Shown: positions 9,033-19,144 of the stretch, piece by piece | Numbering within the stretch: position 1 is the first letter of the stretch | Layout of the letters: the number at the start of each line of letters is the position of its first letter | Source of the DNA: Hydractinia symbiolongicarpus | Taxonomy: Eukaryota > Cnidaria > Hydrozoa > Anthoathecata > Hydractiniidae | Direction: 5' to 3' | DNA: 64,000 nucleotides | Assembly: GCF_029227915.1 (NCBI RefSeq) | Contig: NC_079879.1 | Coordinates: 14,260,001-14,324,000 of the forward strand | Made by a program: the position numbers and the translations under genes | The notes under the pieces: generated by a model | Database searches by the model: none | What the model saw: the letters and a program-made list of their open reading frames with translations, nothing else | Told to the model about the DNA's origin: nothing

Positions 9033-9191
9033 CTAGGGTTTGGTACACGTACAGCTTCCACCATTATACGTAATGTACTCATGCCAGCAGTACCAACATA
9101 GCAGTTTACCTTTTATGAGGAATCTCCGTCCACAGGAGCATCTGTCGTAGATGTCGAGTACCCGTTCACACTCATCACATTGTTCATTCAT
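9033..9191 (-). CDS. Cys-rich mini-protein, zinc-ribbon type (element 1)
   Basis: A 52-residue protein from ATG 9191 (preceded by GTAAATAAACG) to TAG 9033. Cysteines occur as CDEC, CSCG, WYCWHEY and SCTC, enough to bind two zinc ions. The element 2 copy at 20765-20938 keeps all these positions and the 'YNGGSC' block, so the frame is real despite its size. Likely a zinc-binding regulator; exact role unknown. Confidence 0.7.
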   Translation of the reverse strand: MNEQCDECERVLDIYDRCSCGRRFLIKGKLLCWYCWHEYITYNGGSCTCTKP

Positions 9192-9250
9192 CGTTTATTT
9201 ACTCCACAAGAGCTCAAGGTCTGCCTTTTTATCCTCCGAAAAACACCAGT

Positions 9251-9758
9251 CTATGACCCTATCGGATGACATGAAACCGGAGCTAGCTCATCCCTAATTC
9301 TATACTTCTCCGCTTTCCGCTGATGATAGGCTCCGAGCAGATCATTGTTACCCATGCACATTTCCCGGGTCACGAACCAGTCCGGAACAAACTTGAGTGC
9401 TCTGGGATATTCTTGAACCGCCATGTTACACATCTCCTGGGTCTTGAAATGATCTGGTACATCCCCAAGTGCCCAGGGATCCTCTTGAACCGCTATAGCG
9501 CACATTTCCTGGGTCTTAAAATGGTCTGGAACATCCTTGAGCATCATAGGATCCGCTTGAACTGCCATAGTACACATTTCCTGGGTCTTTAAATAATTAG
9601 GAACAAACATGAGTGCCCAGGGATCCTCTTGAACCGCCATAGCACATTTCCTGGGTCTTGAAACGGTCAAGAACATCCTTGAGCAGATGTGGGTACAGCC
9701 CAACAGCATCGGCACACATTGCCGGGGTCCTAAAGGGATTCTGATGATGTTGACTCAT
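9251..9758 (-). pseudogene. DUF4116 repeat protein (element 1)
   Basis: From ATG 9758 the minus strand encodes about five repeats of roughly 32 residues, each with 'FKTQEMC.-AV-.DP' followed by a 'VPD' step: the DUF4116 repeat found in protists, giant viruses and Polinton-like elements. Two bases are missing near 9648, shifting the frame between repeats 1 and 2. The C-terminus is charged (YHQRKAEKYRIRDEL). The copy at 11531-11992 has the same tail. It is the outermost gene, next to the element end. Function of the repeat is unknown; helical repeat surfaces suggest protein binding. Confidence 0.75.
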
Positions 9759-10078
9759 GTTCATTATTATTATATCCCGAGTTCAATTAGCAATCACAAC
9801 CCTATGGACTTTTCCCCTACTCAATTGCGCAATCTCTATTTTTGTTGATGTCAGCATTATTCCCGTTAGTCGCTATGGCGCCTGATCGAGAATGTTGGTA
9901 TTCCCGGAATTTTCGGATTCGGGGTTTGAGGGAAAGTCCCTATATTGTGTAATGAAGCGTGACATTTCTAGAACAGTTGCTCATTTGCTGTATGATGTGC
10001 GTGCGCGACTGCACCAGAACGAACATTTTCCTATCTCTTGGGTGAGAGGGCAGTATAAGATCTTCTTTCGATTTTATT
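9759..10078. other. gap between element 1 and the DIRS element; no gene seen
   Basis: Should contain the right end of Polinton element 1, but I find no sequence matching a terminal inverted repeat. No coding frame with recognisable content. Confidence 0.4.
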
Positions 10079-11100
10079 TATAAAATCGGAATTACATCTC
10101 AATCGGTCTAATACTGAATCCTTACAACCCAATCTGTTCAACTTCATTCAGCTAGTGGAGCCCGGACTTCCTACCTCAGTTCGTAGCGTGCCTGTTCTAA
10201 CAAAAACGGAATTCTGGAAATTCTCATACTTACAAATTTCTTTTCTATTAAAACGCCGGCAAGTAGATTTTTTTAGACCAAGAGCCTCGTTCTTTAATTT
10301 CTTTAACTGATAGCCCAGCCTGTTCTGCCCTGGTTGTGCAGGCAGATCTGGTTGAGGACCTCCTCTTTGAACCGTCCCAAAATCAACATGACGTCTAGAT
10401 ATATAACAATCCGTATCATCAAACGACGCAGAATGGCTATTATTGGAACTTTCAACAACTTTGTGAAAGTGCAAAGGAACCATGAAGTAACCATCCTTCA
10501 GATCTAATTTGCACATTCAATGCCCTTCTTTTAGGAGATATTTCAATGAATGTAAACCTTCCATTTAGAAATTGTTGTAGGGTACAAATTTTTTGAGTTG
10601 TTTCAGATTTATGACTGGGCGATTTCCTCAATCTTTTTTCCCCACGAGGAAAAGATTGCTTATAAACTTTCCCGCTACAGGACTTACTTTTGCGATGGCT
10701 CCTTTTCTCAAAATGTCCGTCACTTCTCCATCTACCATGTTTTTTTCTTCTTGACTCAATGTCGGGGGCCGCGGCACCCTTGTTTGAGTCCAAAATGAAT
10801 GGTATTTCGTAACCCGGGACAATTGACAACAGAGTTTTGTCCTGAGTCAGTCTTCTCCAGGCTGGTAGAAAATGTTTTATACGCCCAGCCAGAGGGACCT
10901 TTGGAATTTTTAGGCCTGAAAACAGATTTAGAATTACCGCATGAATCTGAGATCTATGAATCTGAAAATGAATTTCTCGGAGCTCCTTCCTCGATCGCGA
11001 AGAAATTGTAAAGAGGAAGGAGGTCCGGGCTTCACTAGCTCAATGTAGTTGAGCCGATTGGTTTGTAAGGATTCAGTATTAGATCGATTGAGATTTTATG
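10079..11100 (-). mobile_element. deleted DIRS-like retroelement with inverted terminal repeats
   Basis: The ends match in inverted orientation over about 80 nt: the left end reads CATCTCAATCGGTCTAATAC near 10093 and the complement of the right end reads the same with few changes; 'GAGCCCGGACTTCCT' and its inverted partner close the repeat. Inverted terminal repeats are typical of DIRS elements, unlike LTR elements. At about 1 kb it has lost the gag and tyrosine-recombinase genes of a full element (5-6 kb). It lies between the two Polintons. Confidence 0.7.
10148..11010 (-). pseudogene. DIRS reverse transcriptase fragment
   Basis: The minus strand codes, in shifting frames, the N-terminal part of a DIRS/Ty3-like reverse transcriptase: 'GAIAKVSPVAGKFISNLFLV' near 10640-10700, motif A 'CKLDLKDGYF' near 10490-10516, and motif C as 'IVIYLDVMLILG', where the second catalytic Asp is replaced by Val. 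Several frameshifts and the missing RNase H and recombinase parts make it inactive. Confidence 0.75.
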
Positions 11101-11180
11101 AAATAAAATGCATCTTAGCCAGACCATACGCTTCCCAATCAAGACCGTGGGGTGTCATAACCTCGCTTCCAGGGTATTTT

Positions 11181-11440
11181 AGTGGATTAGGGGGCTGCTT
11201 CAAACCATAGTTTTGGGGTTCAATCGCAAAACCCCCGCTTTTATGGAGATCCTCATAGTTTTGGGGGTTCAAGCGGAAAACCCCCTCTTCTACCCCCCCC
11301 CCCCTCCCCCGTAAAATCATGTATATATTTTGTGTAAACCCCCCGCTTCTCTAGAGATCCCCCGACATCCCCTAATGTAATTTCTGCGCATGCGAAAAAA
11401 TCTAACAAATCCTACGGCATCCGACAGAATCTGATAAATC
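11181..11440 (+). repeat. left terminal inverted repeat of Polinton element 2
   Basis: Matches the complement of 30935-31150 with indels; the left copy has an extra G/C-rich stretch near 11280-11330. Contains spaced copies of the block AAACCCCCGCTT. Followed by short repeats of ATCCTACGGCATCCG type up to about 11510. Confidence 0.7.
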
Positions 11441-11530
11441 TGACGTCATCCAACAAATCCTACGGCATCCGCGTCATCCGAAAGAATCCTACGTCATCCG
11501 AATGTTCCGGATTGTTTCAAAACCCAAGAG

Positions 11531-11992
11531 ATGTGTAATATTGCTGTTATGGATAATCCCCTGGTGCTCGAGTATATTCCGGAACATTTCAAAACGCAAG
11601 AGATGTGTAATAATGCCGTTGAAGAGGATCCCTGGTTGATCGAGTACGTCCAAGATCACCTCATGACTCAGGACATGTCCACCAGAGCCGTTGAGGATAA
11701 TCCCCTGGCGCTCGAGTATGTTCCGGATCGATTCAAGACCCAGGAAATGTGTAATAAAGCAGTCGAGAATAAGCCCCTGTCACTCGCATGTGTTCCAGAT
11801 CGATTCAAGACCCAGGAAATGTGCAACAATGCGGCTGAAGCAGATCCCGATGTTCCGGAGTGGATCCCAGACTGGTTCGTGACTGAGGATATGTGTAGGA
11901 AACTTGGGGTTGAATCTGAATTGCCTGATGTATATCAGCAGCGGAAAGTGAAGAAGACTAGAATTAAGAAAGAGCTAATCCGTGTAGCTTAG
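11531..11992 (+). CDS. DUF4116 repeat protein (element 2)
   Basis: Five repeats of about 32 residues with the core 'FKTQEMCN.AVE-DP' and 'EYVPD', ending in a charged tail (YQQRKVKKTRIKKEL) like that of the element 1 copy. The frame is open from ATG 11531 to TAG 11990-11992. The repeat pattern begins slightly upstream (NVPDCFKTQE near 11500), out of any ATG-initiated frame I can see, so the original start is lost and the protein is N-terminally truncated. Outermost gene of element 2, pointing inwards. Confidence 0.75.
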   Translation: MCNIAVMDNPLVLEYIPEHFKTQEMCNNAVEEDPWLIEYVQDHLMTQDMSTRAVEDNPLALEYVPDRFKTQEMCNKAVENKPLSLACVPDRFKTQEMCNNAAEADPDVPEWIPDWFVTEDMCRKLGVESELPDVYQQRKVKKTRIKKELIRVA

Positions 11993-12029
11993 CATCCAGA
12001 GCACAGGGGCGGATCTAGGATTTTTTTCT

Positions 12030-14040
12030 GGTTAGAAAAATTTCACCGATTTTTTGGCAAAGTAATATTAAGGGTTGTGGTGTTGTACGAGGTAAAGCGG
12101 GCGTTTTGTGTTTTTATTATAAAAGGAGCTAAAATCTTTCCAAAAGTGAGGTTTTTAGTTATTAAAAATCTTTCCTAGATTAGAAACGAAAGTGTCTTTA
12201 TAGCCTAATAAGTAAAAGTAACCTCCGTAGTTTAACACTGGTATCCTCGCTAAAATATGCGGATGGAAAACTCCGTTTGGTAAATTAGACTCGAAACAGG
12301 GTTAGCGTTGCCACAGTTCCTTTGAATGACATACCACACTGGTATCATCTAAGCATCTTTTTTATTTTTTACGCATTTAATACGAATACAAGTAATCGCC
12401 AAGTTACAAATTTGTGGAGTTACTTTATTTCAAAATATGCAAGAAGTCTAATAGCTAATAATACCACAAAGAATTACATTACAAGACAATTTTAGGAATA
12501 GATAGTTAACAGCAGTGTAACGTAGAATTATTGTTTAGAAAATTACAGCCTGTGTTAACAACCAGCAAATGCAAAAACAAAAGCAGCATGTGTAAGATAG
12601 CAACGCATAATAAACGTCTACAAAAAGTATATAGTAGCCCTTTATGAAGTTAATATAGTTTAATATTAAGGTTACTGGTGTGGTTTTGCACCAATTTCTA
12701 TTAAGCATTAATTTTATTGTTAAAAAATTTCCACAAAAGTTAAGCAGTTTAAGCCAGAAAAGAGTTAGAAATCAGAAAAATAACATAAAACATTTAACAT
12801 GTCTGCATATTATTTACCCTCACATGCCCCTGTCCACTATGTTTAAAAAGTAGTTTAATACTTTGAAATCTTTAAGAAAGTTTTAGTAACTAGGTCAATT
12901 CCGAAGATTCTCATATAAAAAGCAACATATATATATATATATACAAATTCTACTCATATGCATAAGTTAACATGATATTTTTATTGGCTTGCAGTCTGTG
13001 GCAGAACGTTCTTTAATATGCAATTCTTGTTTCGATCTGTATCATTTTACGTGAAAATCATTTCTATCAGTACAAGTTATTTTGATATCATATCCATCCA
13101 TTTGATATATAGATATATATCCATCTATTACAGTTTTCCAATATTATAAGGATTCATAATGAATCTCCTGTGTTCCTTAATTGATGGTGATTTTCATTGT
13201 CAGAAGAATATTCATCATGGCTGACATCAATATATCTATTCCTAAAACAAAATTATATATGTTGTATTGCTCAACAAAAAAGAAGAAGTTCCAACAAAGT
13301 TAAAGTTCTTAGGCACACTCACAATCTAAAAGTATATGCTAAACGTAAATTTGACGTTGGGACGAGGTAGAATTCTTTGATGTTTAAGTATATCTCACAT
13401 ACTGTAAACATCGATTTTTAGAGAACAGAAAGTATTTTGAACTTGTTGTGGTCTACCTGCTTAACAGGAGCACATATCCGAGTGCGTATGATTTCAGGGA
13501 ATGACAACATTCGAATATTACCTATCTGCAAATCACCAGGGAAAGGGGATCTACTGACCTATTTACATTTAGCTTGCACTTTTGCGTTTATGAAAAAGCT
13601 GTCCCTTAGTTATCTTACAAGAATTATTCTTTTCCACACGGACACAAAGATACACAGTTGCAAGCCTGTGACCTTAAAGGTCCCCTCCGACGTTTTAATG
13701 ATGCTACCTAATTAAGTTCTATTCATATAAGTATTTAAGAAAAGAACATTCGTTTTTTACAGAAAAGTTTAGTACAGCAAATAATTGTAAATAAACTTTC
13801 AAATTTTGAGCTACCTCACTTCATGCGGCTTTATCATGCTCACGCTTCTTCTCAAACTTTGAAACTCATAATGGCTGCATAATTGACGTCACAAGGACCA
13901 AAGAATTAGGATGCCTTACGGTGATATATTCTACTGACTAAATCGTGTTTAGAATGCCTTGTTGATCTGTTTAAGATTCATTAGCGCTAGAAAAAAATTT
14001 TGTTGTTTGCTTAATGCAGAATTATTTGTTTTCTTTTAAA
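12030..14040. other. long AT-rich stretch, no gene recognised
   Basis: Short TA and GATATA runs (12928-12945 and 13100-13130). A frame at 13437-13715 has no recognisable features. Confidence 0.4.
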
Positions 14041-14059
14041 AGCAACACGTTTGTTAAGT

Positions 14060-14750
14060 AATGTAATCTTCGGATGAGTCGGAATCAAAATGTTCTAACG
14101 TTGTACTTGGCTTCCAGTTTAAACCTACACGTAGGGGGGATTTATCAGACTCATCGTGGGTGACATATGACAGTGATAGCGATGGGGAAATAGCAGAATT
14201 AAGGATTAACCTTCACGCTACGTCGCGGTGTAAATGCAACAATTGCCGTCAAATGAGCACTGAAACTGAATGTTTTTGCTGTCACGAACTGGAATCAAGA
14301 CATATATATAACCTACAAGGTGTGTACTTTTTAGCAGGATATACGAAACATTATATGCTGATTATTAAGTTATTAAAAATATATTCTTTAGAAATAAACT
14401 GTATAGTCAATCACGAAGATTTTGACCCGATTGTTTTAAGGAAAGGAAATCTCTGGACTGCTTTGGTTGGAATGTATGATAGAGAATCGACATATCTTCC
14501 TCCAAGAAATGACGTTCCCAATAAGTAAGTAGATGTTGTTCCAGTCAAAACACGCTGTTTATAGAAATATGGGTTATAAGAACATAAGTTTGATATTTCA
14601 GGTTAACATTTTTCTTTTAGAACATATTGCTATGCTGCTTACCGACAGTTCACGTGGTGGGTTCACAACAGACTTGGCAAATCTGTGCTAAGGGTCATCC
14701 CGTCATGTGCAGTGAAAAAAATTCGTGATGCTTATCCAGAGCCTGATGAG
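14060..14750 (+). CDS. P2RX7_C-domain type gene, three exons seen (partial)
   Basis: The plus strand encodes the zinc-binding cytoplasmic-ballast-type domain named for P2X7 receptors (P2RX7_C): 'CKCNNCRQM', 'ECFCCHE', '[13 protein letters not shown]' and, in exon 3, '[19 protein letters not shown]' with '[18 protein letters not shown]'. Exons end at 14319, span 14392-14524 and 14621-14750, with GTGTGT/TTTAG, GTAAGT/TTTTAG and a final GTATAA donor; phases agree. The first intron is 72 nt. No ATG is visible in frame upstream (a stop lies just before the open part), so an earlier exon is expected. In cnidarians this domain occurs in many stand-alone or transposon-linked proteins. It is not a receptor here: no channel part is seen. 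Probably cargo of the surrounding 8.5-kb element. Confidence 0.7.
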
Positions 14751-14754
14751 GTAT

Positions 14755-16150
14755 AACACAGGATATATGGAAGGGCATGTAGTTCCTGAAAATGAGTTAA
14801 CATAGGTTTTCCATGATGCCGAAAATGTATTTTAACTTAATTAAAAAAATAAAAAAAAATAAAAAATAATAAGTACAAATTACATAAAATAAAACGTAAA
14901 ACAAAGTTATGTCATTCGTGAGTATTTAATTGAGTTTTCAAAAATTTCCTCTCTACAGAGGGTCTTTCGGCAGGGATAATGAAGACTCGTTTTCTTCCCG
15001 GACGGCAATTACAGGTGCCTTTCACCTACCAATTATATTTACCCATAAAATCATGTGACTTAGTCTTCTTTAGCAACAAGACAGCACATTTTTTCCCTTT
15101 CCTTTTTCACCTCGCTAATAATCGCTCGTGGTTTGTTATCAATCACTAACCAATTCTGTTAAGCATGGCCAACAAACAAATCGAGAACGAATTATTTAGA
15201 GGTAACCCTTTCGTTATAAACAGACCCTTCGTAATGACTGACCGCTTACGCCAGGTCGGGTTGTTTTGATTCTATCATGGATCAATTTCTCTACCCAAGC
15301 AGAAAGCGGTATAAGAAACAAGGCCTGTGCGTCTGATGAAGCCCTTGTTTCTTAGGTCATCCCTTTACCCACACAACATCCTTTCTCTACATACGATACT
15401 TCGAATCCTCCACTGGAGAGTAGGGACACCCAATCAAAAAACATGTTTACAATATGAGAAAGAAAATATTTTTAAAGCTAATTAGAATTGTGATAGCGGA
15501 ACAACTTCTTAATAATTAATTTCATATAGAAATCTCGCGTCGTCGTTTTTAAGCTGCAAGACAGTCTGTGGTTTTGGCTCTTGTGACGTCAGGAGGTATC
15601 CTGATGTTTTTTTTCAAGATTTTGAAGCGTGTTTTTAATGCTGCAATAATGGCGGTCGAAGCACAAGGTTTTATGAAAACATGGAATAAGTAAATCGTGT
15701 TTATGCTTTTATTTTGTAAGTAAATCATTAAATAATACTTTTTTCTAAAATGTTTTAATGGTTTCTTTCAATTAAGATGAACTTGTTATAACTTCGGAGG
15801 CAACCTTTAAGACAATAAACAAAAAACTAACAAAATTCCAACTAATACATGCAGCTTAGCAATACTCTATACCAACTTAACATACACCTCCAAACATTTT
15901 TTGACCGCCAAGACAGTGTTTACACAAATTGCCTCAGTTATCTCGTTTAGCATTTAATAAACAACTTTATTAAACAAACAATCCATTTGATCGAGGTCAA
16001 GTTAAAAACCTTTTGTTTTGATAAGAAAGAGATTTTTTAAATCACACGTTTTGTAAGAACATCTTGTGGTTTACCACTTTTAAGAATAGTTCTTGACACA
16101 AAAGTGCCTTAAATCCAGCAGCAGTAAAAACTAAAATATATGAAGTATTA
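14755..16150. other. no gene recognised
   Basis: A-rich runs near 14835-14870; a 34-codon frame at 15165 (MANKQIENELFRG and on) is too short to judge. Confidence 0.35.
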
Positions 16151-16340
16151 CTTACAATGTATTTATTGTCTTTTGCAGAGGCAGGATGAAGGTTTGGTTC
16201 AAGACAACAATATGGCACACGTGGCAACAATACTTCCCTCCAGCATTTCCAATCCTTAATATCTGAAAGGGTTTCCAAATTCAAAACTTCTTCATTTAAC
16301 TTAGCTAGCATACAATTGCTTTGTACGGTGGCCCACAAGT

Positions 16341-16490
16341 GTCACGGCAAAACAAGAAAGCTCACGGCAAAATAAAAAAGCTCACGGCAAAAGAAGAAAG
16401 CTCACGGCAAAAGAAGAAAGCTCACGGCAAAAGAAGAAAGCTCACGGCAAAATAAAAAAGTTCACGGCAAAACAAGAAAGTCGGCAAAAT
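16341..16490 (+). repeat. left subterminal array of the IS3EU-type element
   Basis: Seven to eight 20-bp units of the form CTCACGGCAAAANAAGAAAG, with AATAAAAAAG variants. Likely transposase binding sites. Confidence 0.8.
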
Positions 16491-16622
16491 AATACCATTT
16501 TACTTGTCGTATATAGGTGTATTGGTCAAGACAGTTGTAGTGATCAGGTATCTAAAATTCCAATATCATGAAAGTAGTATTAAATCATCTGTAATTTAAA
16601 TTCTTAGCTATACTATCCTCAA

Positions 16623-17774
16623 ATGGCCGAATTTGATGAACAAAGCTGGATAAGTTACTACTTTGAACATGGTTATGAGTACGATGAAATTTTACATTTC
16701 TTAAAAGATTACCACGATTACAAAATCAGTCGCAGCACGCTCTTACGTCGACTTAAAATGTATGGTTTACACAGACGATCAGGCGGAGATCTACCTGATG
16801 AGCTTTTACAAAGGGCGCGTAATCAAATCCTGGCTGATATTACGGGGCCTCAATCATCAAATGGATATCGAGCCGTGTGGCATTCACTTCGTCTGAAGGG
16901 AATACACGTACCTAGGTGTTTGGTGCAAAATTTACTTAAAGAAGTCGATCCTGAAGGGTCAGCATTAAGACGAAAACATCGTCTCAAAAGACGAACTTAC
17001 AGTAATCCTGGGCCAGACTATGCGTGGCATGTAGATGGCCATGATAAGCTTAAACCCTTCGGTTTTCCAATACATGGAGCGATAGATGGTTATAGCAGAA
17101 AGGTCCTGTGGCTTAAAGTTGTGCACTCGAATAACTGTCCCCGTACCGTAGCAAACTTGTTTTTAGATTATGTGAAGAATTGTGGTGGTTGCCCTGTGAA
17201 GCTTGTAACCGATTTGGGAACTGAAAACAGTTTAACTGCTGCTTTACACGCTTATTTTTGGGAAGACGTAGATGCACATAGCTACGTGCCTTCACCAAGA
17301 AATCAAAGAATCGAGAGCTGGTGGTCATTTTACGTCAAAACAAGTGGTGCTTGGTGGCGAAATTTTTTTCGCCAACTTGAAACAGATGGAACAATTGACA
17401 TGACAAGTGATCTTAATATGGAATGTTTGTGGTATTGTTTTTCAGGGGTAATTCAAAAGGATTTGGATGTTGTTAAAAAACAATGGAACACTCACAGAAT
17501 ACGAAAATCTCGCTTTGATACTGTTTCAGGCCGTCCAAATATTTTGTACTTTTTGCCATCTCGTAGCGAAGGAGAAGAAAATCTAAAATTGTTAGTACCA
17601 CGCCAAGAGTTACACAGGATGACACAATACATTTCAATAATCAAGAAAGAAACAGATTATCAAGTATATTTTAAATACGCTCAAAGAATACTGCAGATAT
17701 CAGACCCTGAAAATTATCATGAAGCCCTAGTTTTATATAACCGATTAATAGTTGTTGCAGTGCATGGTTCCTAA
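16623..17774 (+). CDS. IS3EU-type transposase, DDE integrase fold
   Basis: An intact 383-residue protein from ATG 16623. Residues 15-50 form a helix-turn-helix ('ISRSTLLRRLKMYGL'), 75-125 the pre-core region with 'NGYRAVWHSLRLKGIHVPR', and 130-240 the RNase H-like core. Catalytic residues are read as D138 (WHVDGHDKLKPFGFPIHGAI), D197 (LVTDLGTEN) and E231 (NQRIESWW), i.e. DDE with 33 residues between the last two. It would cut and join the TACGGTGG ends. Single exon, no internal stops. It lies 130 nt inside the left repeat array and converges with the accessory gene. Related cores occur widely in cnidarian, sponge and fish genomes. Confidence 0.9.
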   Translation: MAEFDEQSWISYYFEHGYEYDEILHFLKDYHDYKISRSTLLRRLKMYGLHRRSGGDLPDELLQRARNQILADITGPQSSNGYRAVWHSLRLKGIHVPRCLVQNLLKEVDPEGSALRRKHRLKRRTYSNPGPDYAWHVDGHDKLKPFGFPIHGAIDGYSRKVLWLKVVHSNNCPRTVANLFLDYVKNCGGCPVKLVTDLGTENSLTAALHAYFWEDVDAHSYVPSPRNQRIESWWSFYVKTSGAWWRNFFRQLETDGTIDMTSDLNMECLWYCFSGVIQKDLDVVKKQWNTHRIRKSRFDTVSGRPNILYFLPSRSEGEENLKLLVPRQELHRMTQYISIIKKETDYQVYFKYAQRILQISDPENYHEALVLYNRLIVVAVHGS

Positions 17775-17973
17775 TAAAGAGAACTCGTAAGATGTTCAAA
17801 GTTTATATACAACAAAAATATTATACAGAAAAAACAATGTAAATATAAAAACGTATACGTGTAAAAACGTAACTCTGCAAGTAATAACAAATCTCAGTTT
17901 TTTCCAAACAAAACAAAACCTTAATATGTAGCAGGTAAATTACAATAAAACCCTTTTTTCTGCTCTGTTGATT

Positions 17974-18629
17974 CTATGAAACTTGGTATAAAACAATTCT
18001 TTTGTAATCTTTTCCCACTTCTTCTCGATATCTGTGTAAAATAAAATCCTCCTCACAACCAGGAATCGTTGTAACTTTCTCCCCACTCTCATAAAGTAAA
18101 CAATACTCCTCTTCTGTGTCATAAAAATCAGGATGATATTGTCGCCACTTATTTTCTGCCTTTATCAACACACCCATTCTCGTATCCATGTTTGAAACTT
18201 TGCACGAAATTCTCTTTCCACGTTTGATTTTAAGTTTACACTCGCTTTCCCGCCATTCCATCAAGCCAATACAAATAGTAACATCCTCTTCTTTTACATG
18301 CTTTTCCTTTCTTTTTTTCCCCTTTACTCTGTCCTTCCATTGGCGCCCCTTTTCTTGCCTAAATTTTTCGAAAGATTTCACTGTAGGTTGTATAAAACCT
18401 TTATCGACTTCTCCAATTCCTGAAGGCTGTACAAAACAATGCATTTCTTCGTCCCCACCTGCACTGTTTCTCGACTGTCTAAAATCTAAACATGAAAAGC
18501 CTTTCTGTTAAAAAAGCTACCAGTGCTATAAATGTTAAAATTTCCTGGTTGTTGATACTAACCTAATCCACAAATATGGCAAAACTTTGCATTTTCTGCT
18601 GCCAGTATACCACATTTGCAGCAAAACAT
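17974..18629 (-). CDS. accessory gene of the IS3EU-type element: zinc ribbon plus basic protein
   Basis: Exon 1 (18629-18563) starts at ATG 18629 and codes a compact zinc ribbon, 'CCKCGILAAENAKFCHICGL', followed by a GTTAGT donor. The main exon (about 18500-17974) codes some 155 residues, Lys- and Glu-rich at first (KGKKRKEKHVKEED), then 'CIGLMEWRESECKLKIKRGK', 'MGVLIKAENKWRQYHPDFYD' and an aromatic tail. The acceptor is not certain: the obvious sites do not restore phase, so the junction may lie elsewhere or be damaged. A two-gene plan with an accessory nucleic-acid binding protein suggests a helper in transposition; no function is known. Confidence 0.6.
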
Positions 18630-18769
18630 GCTTGTCGTCTGCTGGCACCTGGCTGGACCTGAAGAAGTTGTTTTCTTTTGCCTTCCTTATTTGTCTCGAT
18701 TATTATTTTGCCATGACCCCGAGCTTTCGAGCCTAAGCTTTATTCGTTTGCGCCGCGGGGTTTTTTATT

Positions 18770-19020
18770 TTGCCATAATAGCTTTCTTGTTTTGCCGTGA
18801 GTTTTCTTGTTTTGCCGTGAGGTTTTTTATTTTGCCGTGAGCTTTCTTGTTTTGCCGTGAGTTTTCTTGTTTTGCCGTGAGTTTTCTTGTTTTGCCGTGA
18901 GGTTTTTTATTTTGCCGTGAGCTTTCTTGTTTTGCCTTGAGCTTTCTTGTTTTGCCGTGAGTTTTCTTGTTTTGCCGTGAGGTTTTTTATTTTGCCGTGA
19001 GCTTTCTTGTTTTGCCGTGA
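18770..19020 (-). repeat. right subterminal array of the IS3EU-type element
   Basis: About 13 units of TTTTGCCGTGAGTTTTCTTG type, the inverted form of the left array, so binding sites face each other. Longer than the left array. Confidence 0.8.
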
Positions 19021-19144
19021 CACTTGTGGGCCACCGTAGCTTTGATTTATTCTGGCCACTTGAGGTGCTTCCTGCAATACACCTTTGCGATAATTTAATA
19101 GTACATGCATTCCTACGGCTCTCCATCGTTTTACATTATCGGAA

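Larger units (their letters stand above)
16324..19038. mobile_element. complete IS3EU-type DNA transposon
   Basis: 2715 bp with terminal inverted repeats TACGGTGGCCCACAAGTGTC continuing through CACGGCAAAACAAGAAAGCT (identical at both ends) and a perfect 6-bp target duplication GCTTTG at 16318-16323 and 19039-19044. A TAY start and 6-bp duplication agree with the IS3EU superfamily as known. It carries an rve-type transposase on the plus strand and an accessory zinc-ribbon gene on the minus strand, convergent, between two arrays of short subterminal repeats. The intact transposase and matching ends suggest recent activity. Confidence 0.85.
16155..19144 (-). pseudogene. minus-strand coding exon split by the IS3EU-type transposon
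   Basis: Reading the minus strand, 'DNVKRWRAVGMHVLLNYRKG' (near 19140-19080) leads to 'QVARINQ' at the right edge of the transposon; after the element and its duplicated GCTTTG the same frame continues 'SNCMLAKLNEEVLNLETLSD' and 'DWKCWREVLLPRVPYCCLEP', ending in a GTAAGT splice donor near 16156. The joined exon is therefore real and was broken by the insertion. I do not recognise the family. It runs opposite to the P2RX7_C gene and belongs to the same 8.5-kb block. Confidence 0.6.

Noticed and set aside
16341-16490. CRISPR-like regular 20-bp repeats
   Set aside because: No unique spacers, eukaryotic context, and mirrored at the other transposon end.
18827-19126. Minus-strand Lys/Gln-rich repeat protein
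   Set aside because: Translation of the transposon's 20-bp subterminal repeats; no coding evidence.
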